Shown here piece by piece: positions 1 through 12,700 of a stretch of DNA of 64,000 nucleotides. Position 1 is the stretch's first letter. Each line of letters begins with the position of its first letter. The DNA lies in assembly GCA_013398175.1 (NCBI GenBank), contig VZRZ01001925.1, positions 2,068,013-2,132,012 of the forward strand, given 5' to 3'. The notes below the pieces were generated by a model, which was not told where the DNA came from, did not search any database, and saw nothing but the letters and a program-made list of their open reading frames with translations. This DNA is from Climacteris rufus. Lineage: Eukaryota > Chordata > Aves > Passeriformes > Climacteridae. A program made the translations under genes and the position numbers.

Positions 1-3000
1 CCAGGCTTCGGTTCTGGAGAAGATACTTGTAGTCAGAACACAGTTTAACAAAACTCAGTAAATCTAAAAGTGAAAACATGAATTTGTTTCCATGCACTGT
101 AAAAATCCATGTAAAATAATAAGATTAATTTTTTTTTTACTTGGAGAAGGAAGGAACTGTTTAATTGGAGAAAGTACAAACACTGTAATGATAAACCCCA
201 CCTTGCTGCCTACACAAGTAGAGTGTGCATTTGTTATGTTGTATTGCTTCATCATGTAGGTAGTCTGTAGTCTTTCATCTGTAGTCCTTACTCAGTGTCC
301 ATATGTGCTTTAAAAAGAGTAAAAAGAATTTAACAAACCTTCATAGTTATGTCACACAAAATGTCTTATATGATGGGATTTCAGTTATATATTTGAGAAA
401 CAGACATTTTCAGGCAGAGTTGCTCAGCGCTTACAAACACTTGCAGTGGCCATGCACAAGTTAAACAGGCAGAAATACACAGCTAAGACTAAACACTTTC
501 AAGGTCAGGCCCTACAAATCCACTGCACATCAGCTGTGCTAAGAGTTGGCAAAGGGACTCAAATGAAACGTGACAAACATATGGAAAATATATTCCTTTG
601 TTTTGTAGGTTTAAAAAATGGATCATACTCAACGTGCTACTGCCTTTGAGGGCTATAAGATAAAACATTGCAAGGTTCGCTGACTTCGAGATGGGAATCC
701 TGGGTACTGCCCAGATGGAAGTCTGATACAGAAAGCTGTTCTTGTCTTTGAACATTATTAGCCCCAAAGAAGTGAAATTCCTTTTAGGTTTCTCTCCCTC
801 CACTTTATAACAATATGTGTGCAAACAGTTTCCACTTCGTTTTGTTCCTGGGCTGACCTGCAGTTTAAGCACTGAGGAAAATGTGTTTTAGGACAAGATT
901 GGCTTACAAGTCCTCTTAATGGTGTGGTCACTGAAGGGCTTTGGGAGGTGTAAAAAGCCCATCTTAAACTGCTCGAAGATTGCTCCAGCACAGCTGTTCC
1001 GGTATTTGTAGAGAAGATATTTTAAGGAGGTTGTGTCCCCTGTGGGCCTCATTCTCAGTGACATCTTGATGGTTTTCTTTCCTTACCCTGGTTGGGCTGA
1101 CAGTTACTTATGGATCTGATCCTTGAGTTGGATCTTTGAGGTGATCATGACTGATATCTGCATTTCACCTCTTTTCGTTTTATGAAGTTCATTTATCCAT
1201 GGCATAATTTATTAGTGATTCATTAGAAGTGTTTGCACTAACAGCTGTGGGTGAGTGGTGGACAGTGGTGGTGCTGGTACCAGAACCAATCTTCAAGTAA
1301 TACCTGCAGTATTTTGTGACACTTCCGTCTTTTGGAGTCATAAATCAGCTGTTAACCAGGCTGGTGTTTGAACACACCATGTGTCTTCCAGTGTGATGAT
1401 GAGCATCTCCAGGGGTAGGGTGTGAGAGGGATACAGTGACCTCTGGCATTCCCAGGAAGTGTCATTGTCACAGAGAATAGGGTACCCATGGCACTGCAGC
1501 CCAGGTGACATAGCAGCTTGTTGGCACCCACAGGAACAACCCTCCTTCACCCCCTCTCCTGCCCTTCCTTTGAGAAGGTCCCACTTGCTCCATTGGAATC
1601 CTAAGCAGAGGTGATTCAGGCAGGAAAATACTTTCTTAACCCTATTTTCTTATTGGTTTTGCTCCCTAAAGTGCTTATTGAAGGGCTTTTGCAGTTCTTT
1701 CAGGGCACCTCAACTTACAGAGAAGTGGGACCTCCCTGTCTGGGGTCTGGGTTGAACCACACAGGGGTGGGAAGAGCTCAAACTGCTAGACTGGTCTTAG
1801 CTGATCTGGTGGTGAGTACAGAAGGCAAAAAGGTGCTTTAAACTTAACTTTTCATTTTCTTCTTGCAGTCTTGCACCAAATAGGGAAGGGAGAAATTGGC
1901 TCAAAAGCCTTTGTTTTTTCTTGCTCATTTTCTATTATTTGTTGTTTCTCTTTTCAAGTAGACTTCCAGGCTGAATGCAGTTTTCCTGTGGGAGTAGATG
2001 CTGAGTTCTGTCTGTGTTTTCATCTCCATAGCTGACAATAATAAAAATTCCAAACAACTTCCCCCACATTCCCTGCTTTGCTGTTGTCATGTTTTCTGGT
2101 GGTTGACAAAGTCACCTCTGTGGCCTTAATATCTGAGTACGTTTGTTTTGCAAAGTGCTGGGAGCTGCATAGCTTGTTGATGTTTTCAAAAGCTCTCACA
2201 AAAGCTGTTGATACACTGCATGTTGTGCAGTTAAGAATTTAGGAATTTTCCACTCCCACTTCCCAACTGTTTTTGGATTAGTATTTGTGTTTCTCTGAAG
2301 CACCCTGTAAACACCTCCTGTCAGGAGGGGATGGCAGAGGGGCTGAGGACATCAGTAAGGCAGCCGGTCTTTCCCCGAAATCCTGCTTGTCCATTGGGAA
2401 CCTGTGAAAAATTCCTGGGAAGTCTTTCTTTCACATGCACAACCCTTTCAATGGAAGTGAAATCCCAGACCACTTAGAAGGGTTTATTTTGTGGAGCTGA
2501 ATCCTTCTTTTTGACATTCCTCCCTTGCGTGTTTCCTCCTTCCACTTCCAGGCATTCCAAAGTATGACTTGCCTGGTCACTAATTTGTTCTACCTATTTG
2601 AAGATGGAAAAAAATATTACCCAAGAGCAAAAAAAGAATGATTTGAGGGATAGTTTGGGGAACAACTGAGAAACAGGATTAGGCTTAACTTTAGCCTGCC
2701 TCTGGCCAAAGGAAGGATTTAGTCTGACTGTTTATTCTAAGTGGTATTGCTTGGACACTGCAGTAGCAAATTGCCTGTGAATAAGGAAGGAAAGGAAGAC
2801 AAATCACTTTTACTTTAGAACACCTTCATATTTATAATGTAGGCTTTGTTTATTCAACTGCTTTTTCACAGATATTGGTCTCCTTACACCATAGTGTTAT
2901 GTGGAAGTTATTCATCTTGGTCATCAGCTCTTACATGGTGGTGTAAGACGGTTTTGATGCTGGAAGAGGAAAGGCAAGCAACTCATTGCATCTTGAGAAA

Positions 3001-4295
3001 TCCCCAGGAGCCAAATAACATAGCTCCCTCCAAGCATTAACTTCTGGGCTCCAAAGTCCTGATTTTAAAAGATTGCCTCTTGCAGAACTGCCAGACCATG
3101 AACCTTGCCAAGCATGAACTTCTACGCATTTCCAAAATGACAGGAAAAATAAAATTGGCTGAATTAACCACTGAACCAGCTTCCCCTTTCTTATACCTTC
3201 AAGTAATAGCAGTAAACATCATTAAAGCTATTCAATTTTTAGTCAAATATTGTGTGACTAAAAGATACCTTAGACCACAAAATATATTCTGATACATGGA
3301 GTTCCAGGCTGGATGCATATAATGTAGTGGTTCAGAAATTTGCTGCCCTTTATTTCAACCCTGTGCTGTACAAATCAAATTGCAAATGAAGCCTGCTTCT
3401 GTTGGATGGTGCCAACCATCTGATAAGGAGATCTTGGCTGACTACTCCTCATGTGTCTTAAGGGGATATAAGAAATGAATATTTGTAATTTTTATTGCTC
3501 TTTGAAAATACCATTTTTTATGCCTTATAAAAACTACTTGATCAATTTTCATCTTAAATCACTTATCACAGGGTCTTTTTTCTGCAGGCTCTTAAGCTTT
3601 TGTCTCTCAAAGTTTATCTTAATAATCACAAAATATCCAATGACCCATAACAGGATTCACATTGTTCCTTTTTATGTTTTACTCTGTGTACAGTTTGGAG
3701 ATGTCTGGTTCTGAATGGGGCTGTGATTGAGGCTCATTTAGGGTGGTTGGGGCATACAGAACATGAGCAGAAAGCTGGTGGAATCTCCTTATTTCCAGCC
3801 AGGTCAGCATTTTTCCTTACATCCGGACCCTAATCTGCAGTTTCACTTTAAGTTTCCCTTGATGGCTGTTCTGCTTGGACTTTTGTTGTAAAAAACAAAT
3901 AAATACATAGAATGTTGTTATTTTAAACGTGGTCTGACAGAGCACCACTGCAGGCTGCTGCTGCTGGGGAGAGGGGAGTGCTGGTGAGGGGAAGGTGGGT
4001 ATTGCCCATGATGACTGCACCCCTGAGGAGTGGAGTTTGGAAGTGAGGGTTTCATGCCTCCAAATGTTCTTGCTCTTTATCCTGTAGGCGCAAGAAACTT
4101 GTCTGAGTTGGAAGTCAACCCCATTCATGTTACATTGATTTCTGTGCAGTGTTAATGAGTGTGAATTAGCACAATGGTGAAACAGAAGTGTAGTTTTTAT
4201 CATATATTTGTTAAATTTCTGCTTGGATTCTATCAGCAAGAGAGGTTATTAAGTAAAACTGGTTTTTTTATTTATTATTTTAGAACCACATGTAT
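1..4295. other. Unique non-coding DNA, no gene recognised
   Basis: I see no gene, RNA or named repeat here. Open frames are short; the longest, on the minus strand at 3817-4239, is 140 codons, resembles no family I know and looks like chance. A pyrimidine-rich stretch followed by CAG near 1848-1868 resembles a splice acceptor, but the frames after it close quickly and no donor follows, so I do not call an exon. Short A and T runs, such as the one at 131-139, are the only low-complexity sequence. Confidence 0.7.
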
Positions 4296-4375
4296 TCTAT
4301 AAATGGATAGTTACACTGATTATTAAATGTATAGATCAATTCTATTAATGGATAGTTGCACTAATTATTAAATGT
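4296..4375. repeat. Two-copy tandem duplication, 45-bp period
   Basis: A 35-bp unit at 4296-4330 recurs at 4341-4375 with three mismatches. Each copy contains the cores ATGGATAGTT and ATTATTAAATGT, and a diverged 10-bp spacer separates them. This is a local tandem duplication that has begun to diverge. The unit is AT-rich and contains TAAT-like sites, so the duplication also doubles potential homeodomain sites, although no function is shown. Confidence 0.85.
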
Positions 4376-5627
4376 TTGCTTAGTGTTAAAGTTTTCTCAA
4401 AGTGTGTGCCTGCCATATGCTAGTGGCAGGCTGGTTAATATTATTTATTCCAGCCTACATGTTTTCCAGCAATATGAATTCATAGAAAGAATTTTGTGTG
4501 TGTGAACAATGTTGTGTATTCAGAGCAGGTAATTTTTCAGTTTCCCTTCGTCTGTTGGAACCTGGTTTCGAGGACTGTGTTTGCTTATGGTGACTGCAGT
4601 CCCAATTTATGAATTTATTACAACTCCAAAATCCTGGGTTACATAAAGGGTTGTGGATGAAATCTTCAGTCAAGCAGAGCTTGGTCCTTTAGGCACTTTA
4701 TACATTTTCTAGTACAAGTGAGAAGGGTGAGTAGCAAGCAAAGTACTGAACAGCAGAAGTATGGCACAGGATGTCTCCTCAATGATTATCATCATTATCA
4801 AAGTGTAATTTATCCAATTAGCCAATTCCATTAAACAGGTTCAATTGACTCTTTTTCTCCTGCCGCATTTTATTGTGTTTATATCTTGAATGAGTGAAGG
4901 ATGTTTTGTTGGACATGACAGCTTGCTTTGTGTGCAGCTACCTCTTTATTTCAATCCAGTGACTGACAAAAGGTAGGAGTGGGTCTTTTTGACGTAGTGT
5001 AGGGAATTATTTCCTGATTTGACACTCTAATTGATTTGGGATTTCTTATTATATTAAGGAATTTTCATCCTGAATTGCTCAGCAAAACAGTATTTGGTGC
5101 ATTGCAACAGGAGGATAAAAATGTGGATGTTGGGATCAAACAAAAAAGGAGACACATTTAAGCATACTTTTCTGTGCTGTAATTATTACACATGGTTAAT
5201 AATCTTTGTACTCTCTCCTCTTGTCACCTTCAACCCTGTGCTTCTGTTTTCTGAAGTGACTTCAGAGCTTTTGTTTAGAGATTGTGGATCTTTTTAAAAC
5301 AATTTCCAAGTGGTGCCTGTTAAAAAATATGAAGTGTGTTCATGTAAAATGTTGACAATCTGCATGTTTTCACTACAAAACTGAAGTCACATTTTGAATT
5401 TTGGATTTTCCCCTCTCTTTTCAATGACAAATGACAAATGGATGGTAGAGGAAGAGAGAGGAAGGACACTGGAGAAGCTCTTTGGTAACAAAGGAAAGAT
5501 CCTATGCTAAAAAAAATTTCACACCACTCAGCTGAGATAAGTCTTACAGCATTTTGTAGCATTACTGTAGGTTTAAACTCTTTTCTACATGATCTGGGCA
5601 ATCACATCCTTATCCTTGAAATTAAGA
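4376..5627. other. Unique AT-rich non-coding DNA
   Basis: No gene is recognised. The part at about 4785-4860 holds several ATTATCA, CCAATTA and CAATT motifs close together, which could be transcription-factor sites, but motifs this short are expected by chance in AT-rich DNA. The open frames at 5094-5297 and 5320-5601 are short and unrecognised. Confidence 0.6.
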
Positions 5628-6075
5628 TCACAGAATCATTGATTTGGTTTGGAAGGGACCTTAAGAATTATCCAGTTCCAATCCCCTGCCGTGGGCAGGG
5701 ACACCTTCCACTGTCCCAGGTTGCTCCAAGCCCTGTCCAACCTGGCCTTGGACACTTGCAGGGATGGGGAAGCCACAGCTTCTCTGGGCAACCTGTGCCA
5801 GGGCCTCAGCACTCTCATAGGGAAGAATTTCTTTCTAATATCAAATCTAAATTGAGACTGTCGGTTTAAAGCCATTCCCTCTTGTCCTGTCACTCCAGCC
5901 CCTTGTCTGAAGTCCCTCCTGCTCTCTTGTAGCCCTTTTAGGTACTGGAAGGGGGTTTAAGGTCTCCCCAGAGCCTTCACTTCTCCAGGCTGAACATCCC
6001 TAACTCTGTCTCCATAGCAGTGGTGTTCCAGCCCTCGGAGCACCTTCATGGTCTTCTCTGCACCACACCAAGGTG
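5628..6075 (-). mobile_element. CR1 LINE fragment, 3' end (5'-truncated)
   Basis: This is the 3' end of a CR1 retrotransposon inserted on the minus strand. Read on the plus strand it starts with the reverse complement of the terminal octamer (CACAGAATCATTGAT). It then follows the CR1 tail: the GGAAGGGACCTTAAG block, the CCCTGCCGTGGGCAGGGACA block, the TTCTCTGGGCAACCTGTGCC block, AAGAATTTCTTTCTAATATC, and a CTCCAGGCTGAACATCC block near 5980. The match fades near 6070, so the element is truncated at its 5' end and lacks the reverse-transcriptase ORF. Open frames crossing it, for example 5504-5869 plus and 5636-5893 minus, are by-products of repeat sequence. It is the longest CR1 copy in the window. 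Confidence 0.93.
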
Positions 6076-8078
6076 CAGCCAGTGTATTCTACTGTCAGGT
6101 AGCAATAGGAATATTAATGAGCACTAGGGCTGGCAAGATGCAGGCAGGGGGCAAGCACAGGCTCAGCACAGCATCTTAAAAAAAAAAAGGAAAAAAGAGC
6201 AAATGAAGTGAGTTGATTCTTTTTATGGAAATTTTTCTTTAGGGAGGAAGTTGCTCTAACGTCTGGAAGGAGCTGGATATTTCATCACATTGCTGTGTTT
6301 CAATAAATGGAAAATACAGTGATGATGACACTGATTGTTTTTAAAATGAAACTGTCTGTAGTTATCCCTAGAGATAATAATCCCCTGCTGGTTTAGTGCT
6401 CCCTTGATTTCGTTTGTATAAATCTGGAGGATGAGGCATTGCGAGGCTGTGTCAGCTCCCCCACGCCACCTCCCAGTGTCTCATCCCACCCACCTTTCAA
6501 AATAAATTCTTTAAACTGATCCTATAAGGTTTTTCTGGGATGCTTTAGCCCTCTGATTTTATAATACTGGACCAAAAACTTGAATATAACAACAATTTTT
6601 TCCACTGATTGTACATTTTTATTGGAAGCTAATTAATTTTGATCCTCTGATTTGTGTCACACATGAGGTTCTGTGGCATGTCTCAGTATTGGGGAGTTTT
6701 AGCATCTCAGAGAGCAGAACAGATGCTGCCTGGCATCCAGGTACTCAAATAGTGCTGTGCAAAGTGAGTGGAGTGGATGCATGGTTACTATTTCACAGGT
6801 TTTTTCATTTGCCTGAGTGCAAGTGGCCACGTGTGAAGGATAAGAGTCAGGATTTGTAGGCTTAGGTTGTTTTTGCATAGAGGAGCCTGGGTAAAGCAGC
6901 TTTGACGACTGATGTGACAATTACTCCTTTTTAGGAGCAGTCTGGTCTTGCATCTATCTTTTAATTTTTTAATCCAATTATCTGAAAGTACTTTTCAATC
7001 ATTTAGATTCATTATTTGCATTTTAAAAATATAGGAAATGGGAAAAAACATGGAGAGAGGCTAAACATACGAGTCTGTTGCTTATAAAAACACCAGGATC
7101 TAAAGCAAGTTTGCCTAGTTCCTACTCTTCATTGTTTCCTTGAGACAATTGTTTTACATGAGATTTTTGTGCATTTATTTCAGGCGTACCTCATGGTTTA
7201 CCCCAGTTTGTGGTTTTTAGAAATCGCTATCAGCTGAATGGGCTGTTAAAAAAATAATGCATAGAGCTGCTTTGAAAGATTTTTGCTTTGATCCCCATGA
7301 TTTAATGTGAAAAAAAATTCCTTTGTGCTTGTTCCCTGGACAGACCTTTCTAATGCCGGGGGTAGGAGACATAAGTGTGATGGGCACTGAGCAAGCTGTA
7401 CATTGTCACCCCTGACAGAGGCTGGGCCACCAGGGGATGACAGTTTGCTGGTGCCACCAGCTGATGGAGTTGGTCCTTCAGCTGAAGTGATGGGTGAGCA
7501 AAGCTATGTTTAAGCTCTACCTTCTGATTTCTACTGAGGCAGTGTCTATGGGAAAATGATAATTCTCTGTAGAAGCCCAGCCATGGATAGGACAGGTCAG
7601 AAGACCCCTGGAATGGGATTTTTAGAGCCCAATTAGAGCTCTTTTCTCCAAATTCTGCCAGTATAACCTCTGACTTTGAAGTCTAAATAGGACAGTTTTT
7701 CACTGGAAGAATATATTATCCAAATATTAAGTGAAAAAGGGTGTAAAGTGTAATGTGGGGGACAATCTTTAGGAGAAAACCACCTGGGAGTGAGATCTGT
7801 GATATTCACAGGGTATGAAAAACCACCAAGGGGTTAATCATCCCCCGCTCTATATGAAATGACAACAAGCTCTTGGCAGCTTTCCCCATTCTTTATATAA
7901 CACTTCCAAGCGCTGAAGCTTGTATCCTCCTAGTAATGCTTTTAATTTGTGCTCTGTTGGGGAGAGGCCAAGATTTAATCGAAATCATTAGAATGTCTTT
8001 GCTTGAAGTAGCTGAGGGCTTGTAGTGAGCTGGAGGAGGTTACTTCAGAATAATTAAAAGAAATACATAAGGTCATCG
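6076..8078. other. Unique non-coding DNA
   Basis: A short A run at 6177-6188 lies just beyond the CR1 copy. No gene is recognised; the only frame of note, 6699-6920 minus, is 73 codons and unrecognised. From about 7840 to 8110 the sequence holds TTAATC, TAATTAAA and TTTATATAA motifs and ends in a hairpin, giving it a regulatory-element look (see findings). Confidence 0.6.
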
Positions 8079-8079
8079 T

Positions 8080-8105
8080 TGGTGTCTGAGCTATTCCAGA
8101 CACCA
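8080..8105. repeat. Perfect 9-bp inverted repeat (hairpin)
   Basis: The left arm TGGTGTCTG at 8080-8088 pairs perfectly with CAGACACCA at 8097-8105 around an 8-base loop. In double-stranded DNA this is a dyad that a dimeric transcription factor could bind. It is too short for a microRNA precursor. Confidence 0.8.
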
Positions 8106-8410
8106 GGTTCAAGGGGGAAAGGTTGAGTTTAATGACAACTCCTCTTAACTTAAGTAGGATGCTTGCACAGCCACATAGTTTTAATAATTAAACTTTGCCT
8201 TTTTCCCTTCCCACACACCTGCCCAAGTGGATTTTGTTTCTAGCTTTATCTCAGCACAGTAAAGATGGACTCGAACCAAAGCCCAGGAGCCAGATTTCTC
8301 AGAGATTCAGGATTTTGGGGGGGCTGTACCTCCTAGATCCAAACCTGGATTTTCTGGTTTATCTTTTATCTCTAAAATGGGATGAGTTTCAATGTGTCTA
8401 TAAGCATGCA

Positions 8411-8463
8411 CATATATGTGTGTGAGAGAACATGGTTGTGTGTGTGTGAACATGTGTGCATGT
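8411..8463. repeat. TG-rich simple repeat (degenerate)
   Basis: The stretch is dominated by TG dinucleotides broken by GAGAGAACA and AACA. It contains TATATGTGTGTG, TTGTGTGTGTGTG and CATGTGTGCATG. This is an imperfect TG/CA microsatellite with alternating purine-pyrimidine character, which can adopt left-handed DNA. It lies within unique sequence and not beside a recognised element. Confidence 0.8.
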
Positions 8464-9634
8464 TTATTTACAGCCTCAGCTGAGATCTGCTCTTGAATTT
8501 TGACTCTCTTAATTTAAGTGGGACTATCAGAATACAGATGCTGCTGCTGTCAGTGTGCATTGGTGTCTGTGTATGGATTTTAGTCCTGTATGTGCCTGAC
8601 AGGCAACACTATGCTCTGGGTGTCTGCACAGGCAAATGAACTGCTGAGGTAATTTTGAGGCATGATACATATGCTAATTGCTCAGTATAAATTAGAACAT
8701 GCACTTTCTTTGTTGGTTGTATATTAGACAGAAAACTACTTAAAGGAAAGTTGAAAAAATTACTTTCATATTTCTTGTGCTGTACAGTCCTAATGTTGTA
8801 GAGACAGTGATGGAGTGAACTGGCGAGTGATGAATTTGTGTGAGAAACTGTCTTTTTTGAATGACTTTTTATGCCTACATTTGAATACCGCCTCTTACAG
8901 CAGAGTAGGTTCAAATAATGAATTAATAGTGAATGTTAAAGATTTAGGGAATTGTCTGTGAACTTTTGACCCTGGGAATATAAGGAGGTTTGCTTTTCAG
9001 GAGAATTAGTCTAGCTGGGCTAATGGGTGCCAATAAGGGCTGTAAGCAGTGTGTCAGGGACCAAATCTTTTAATTAACCGCTGAGTGAAAAGTAGTTTGG
9101 GAAATGCAATAAGTCAGATTCAGGTCAGATCAAGCAGAATAATATGTGGGCAAAGATGAAATTAACATACTAGGAAATGCAAGCTGAAAATCTCCAAACT
9201 TTCCGTATTAGACTGAGAGAAAATGGGATTTACTTTGATTGCTTCAAGAAAATGTTGCACCTGCTTTTACTGACTCGTTCTAGCAAGGTTTAGATTCTCC
9301 TGGCCAACATAATCTGTGGATGAAAAAGATTAAACTGGATTAAACTGGAGACATAGCATGGTCCAGCTTTGAAATGACAGTGACTTGTGGTACAGGCTGG
9401 CTTGGCGTTGGCCTGTGCTCCAGTGCTTTTGTTCAAGTCTAGGATGCCCACAAAGTTGCAACAAGGATTAAATTGCTATTCAGCTACTCTCTCTTGTCTT
9501 TCTTGACAAATAGCATTGTCTCTGAGCTTCTTTGCATTCTCAATTTTTCTGAGTCTACTGTCTGTTGCTTTGACAGTGACATTTTAACTTCTCAGGGAGC
9601 AGTTTGTCTTTTTGTCCTGTGCTTGTATCATCCC
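8464..9634. other. Unique non-coding DNA
   Basis: No gene is recognised. The only micro-feature is a direct repeat at 9329-9348, where GATTAAACTG occurs twice in tandem. The minus-strand open frame at 8609-8914 is 101 codons, unrecognised and interpreted as chance. Confidence 0.6.
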
Positions 9635-9650
9635 TGACACAGCTGTGTCA
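9635..9650. repeat. 16-bp perfect palindrome beside CR1
   Basis: TGACACAGCTGTGTCA is fully self-complementary over 16 bases. It contains a CAGCTG E-box core. It lies a few bases from the start of the CR1 fragment at 9654, so it may mark the pre-insertion sequence, but it is not part of the CR1 tail I recognise. Confidence 0.9.
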
Positions 9651-9653
9651 TGA

Positions 9654-9786
9654 AACCACAGGATCACTGAGGTTGGAAAAGACCTTTGAGATCACCAAGT
9701 CCAACCCTGCACTCCCAAGCCCACCACTAAACCATGTCCCCAAGAACCACATCCACATGACTTTTAAATCCCCCCAGGGATGGTGA
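9654..9786 (-). mobile_element. CR1 LINE fragment, short 3' tail
   Basis: In plus-strand orientation this reads CACAGGATCACTGAGGTTGG, then AAAAGACCTTTGAGATCA, GTCCAACCCTGCACTC, ACCATGTCCCCAAG, CCACATCCACATGAC and TTTTAAATCCCCCCAGGGATGGTGACT. That is the reverse complement of a CR1 3' untranslated tail, from a different subfamily than the copy at 5.6 kb. Only about 130 bases remain and there is no coding part. A 60-codon open frame running through it is a shadow of the repeat. Confidence 0.88.
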
Positions 9787-12700
9787 CTGAAGGTGAGCTC
9801 TACTAATTATTAACACAACATGGATAATTGCATTCAGTATTGCCCTGTAGATGTAAGGATCTCAATTTTAATTATACCTTATTAACAAAATTAGTAGGAT
9901 CAGAACTACATCTAGAGAGTTTAGAAGGTAAACCAGTGTCTGTCAACGTATCATTATAGAGTAAGGTTTAAATTATTAGCTTAATTCACACCTAATAGGA
10001 TTTTAATCCTATTCTGATTGTTCTCTGTGCACAGAAAGTCTTATTTTATAGAAGTACCATGCCTCAATTTTTGGTCTAGAGGACTTTGAAATTAATGAAA
10101 AAATTCCAGCTAAGCTTAGTGGGCTTTGAATTGATCCGTTTTGAGTCTTTTCCATCAACACTAAAATTCAGATATACTTTGAAAACTGTGATTGTGGGTC
10201 CCTAATTTCATAAGTATCATTATCAACAATGATAATGTGGCATCTGATCTGCCAAATAACTTATTCGAACCTCCGCTAATGTCTCAGTCATCACTAACTA
10301 CTTAAGTAATTTATTTAATTGGAAAGTGCACTGACTTCAGTGTTACATGTACTGCAGAGCAGTGAGGGGTTCCATAAGATCAGAAACAAATTCCCAAGTC
10401 CCAGTGCATTTCCTGCTTGCTTTCTGACTGGCTTGATAGTTGCAAAGGTTAGCTAGGATCGTATTTTCTTTCTTCATAATTGTTGCAAGGTGCAGTGCTT
10501 GCCAAAAATCAAAAGGCTAAATTGAATTCACTGACTTAAAATCAGTCCTGCTGTCAGCTACAATACATGTTTAATTGTTCTGTCTGTATGTTGTTGGGCT
10601 GGAAGAGTTTCAAACAATCTACCAATCATGAGCAGGAAAAAAATCATTAGAAAATCAATTTCTGCTTAATTGAAGATCTTTCTTCCAAATGGGAATGAAG
10701 CAAGATTTATAACCTGAGCTTCACTGACTGTGTAATGATGGCACTTGAGCTTGTCAAGGTTTTCATTTGGTAGCTGTGGCATGGACAGCATTTACTTTTC
10801 CACTTGCTGTGGGTCAACACAGTGAGGACCCTGGGGAGCAAAGGGCTGTGGTACAAAATAGATGGAGCATAAGAGGCTGTGTTTGCAAATCAAGAGTGGA
10901 AATTTAGGCATTATACAGGGAGGAAACATAGTAGTAGATGGGAATTTCAAATGCATTGTTTATTTATACATTTCTTCTGAATGCTGTGAGTGCAAATTGA
11001 AATGACTGACTCTTGGAGACACCCCTCTGGCATCTGACTGCTGATGCCAACTCCAAGAAAATCCTGTATCCCAGAGCTCTGGGGGTAGTTCTTTGTCCGC
11101 TCCCAGAACAAAGGTTCACAAAGGTCAACTCCTGTCACTACTCAATGTGAGAGTCTTGACACTGATTTCAGGAGGATCACCATTTCACTTGATCTGAAAA
11201 GGTGTAGTCTAATTTTCCTCTGCTGAAACTGAGCAAATCACAATGTGGTTAAATGGCAGCAGGCAAGGAAAGCATAGGAAAATGGAAAACTGATAGGAAA
11301 ATCAGACTTCTTGTGATTGTAGATCCTTCCCCTTTCCTGGTTTCTCCTGCTACACTGAGAAAATGCAGCTCCAATCTCCTTTATGTTCAAGATGAGTAGA
11401 AGAGAGTCATGGTGTAAATATCAAGCAATAGCTAAAAGTGAATTTACCAAAGTTCAATAAACATAAAAATGATGAATTTAGATGTCATGTAATTAACTCA
11501 GAATTACATGAGCAATAACCAAGTAATTACACCTTTAATAATGCATTAAACTTGTCAGGAATACTTAGTCATTCAACTAGAATTTAACAAGATAGCCTAT
11601 AGCAAGTTACAGTAATTAGATATCACCACTGAAAACATTGACAGTTTTTAATTGATACCTTTTATTATAAAGTTAAATGCCAAACATCTCTTTTGAGTGT
11701 ATTAAGGAGTAATATTAGCTGTGTTTAAGACCATACTGCCTACTCTTATAAACTGTATGCAGGTATAAAAAAACCAGCAACAAACAAAACCCTAAGAAAA
11801 AAAAAAATCACCTAAACCTATCAATCACTTACACAAATGTGGTTCAAGTTCTCACTCCTGGGATTTAAATTACAACCTCAGAGTCTGCTCCCTGGCAGGT
11901 CTGTCAGCAGCAAAGGGAAAAGGGAGGGGGAAGAAAAAACTTTGTGAAGCAGGTAAAGAGAATAATATTTGCATCACCTGGAGGATGCAGGTCTTCAGTG
12001 GGAACGAGGCACCCTGCAGCCTTTGCAACAGTAGAGCAGGGAAAATAAACAACCTCAGGACTTTGTAAATTAGATATCAAGGCAAGACTTGGGCTTGCTA
12101 ACAACTAAATCAGATTGTTTAGACTACAGGAGAAAGGGATTTTGGAGAAAGAGATGGAATAGAATTGAAACTATGTGTTTACTTGCTTCTTCTAAATGTG
12201 GGAGATATTTCTGCTGCCTTTTTGCTGTTCAGTCTATACACTTGGCAAATAATTATTCTTCTTTTTTTTTTTTCATTGTAACTGTGCCAGAAAATAAAGT
12301 TTGTACCAAGGGAAACTGAAAGAATAACATAAAGAGAAAAAACACTTTTTTGTCCACTTTAAACGTAGTTCTTGGGAAATAAAAGTTTATTGTTTAATTC
12401 TAATTTATAAAATCTTTAAAACCATTTTCATATTTACAACAACTGTTCCCACATTTTGCCTGAATTCACAAATATTTTTGTTTTTTGCAAAGTTCATCTC
12501 TTTAGCAAATTTTTTTGCGAGAGAAAATATGCAATCTTATTCTGGGTATATACTGGAATCTCTGATGCTTAGTGGAACCATCTGTACTTTAAACCAAACT
12601 ACACAGAGATTGATGGTGTCTGTGTGAAACAGTAGAGATCAGCTGGAATGATCACATACATCTTTTGTCATTTCTTTTTTCATCTGTATAATTACAAGTC

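Noticed and set aside
1848..1870. Polypyrimidine tract plus CAG resembling a splice acceptor
   Set aside because: Only one frame after it stays open for a short distance, with a low-complexity translation and no donor.
5504..5893. Open frames on both strands at 5.5-5.9 kb
   Set aside because: They cross the 3' untranslated tail of a CR1 element and are repeat shadows, not LINE ORF1 or ORF2.
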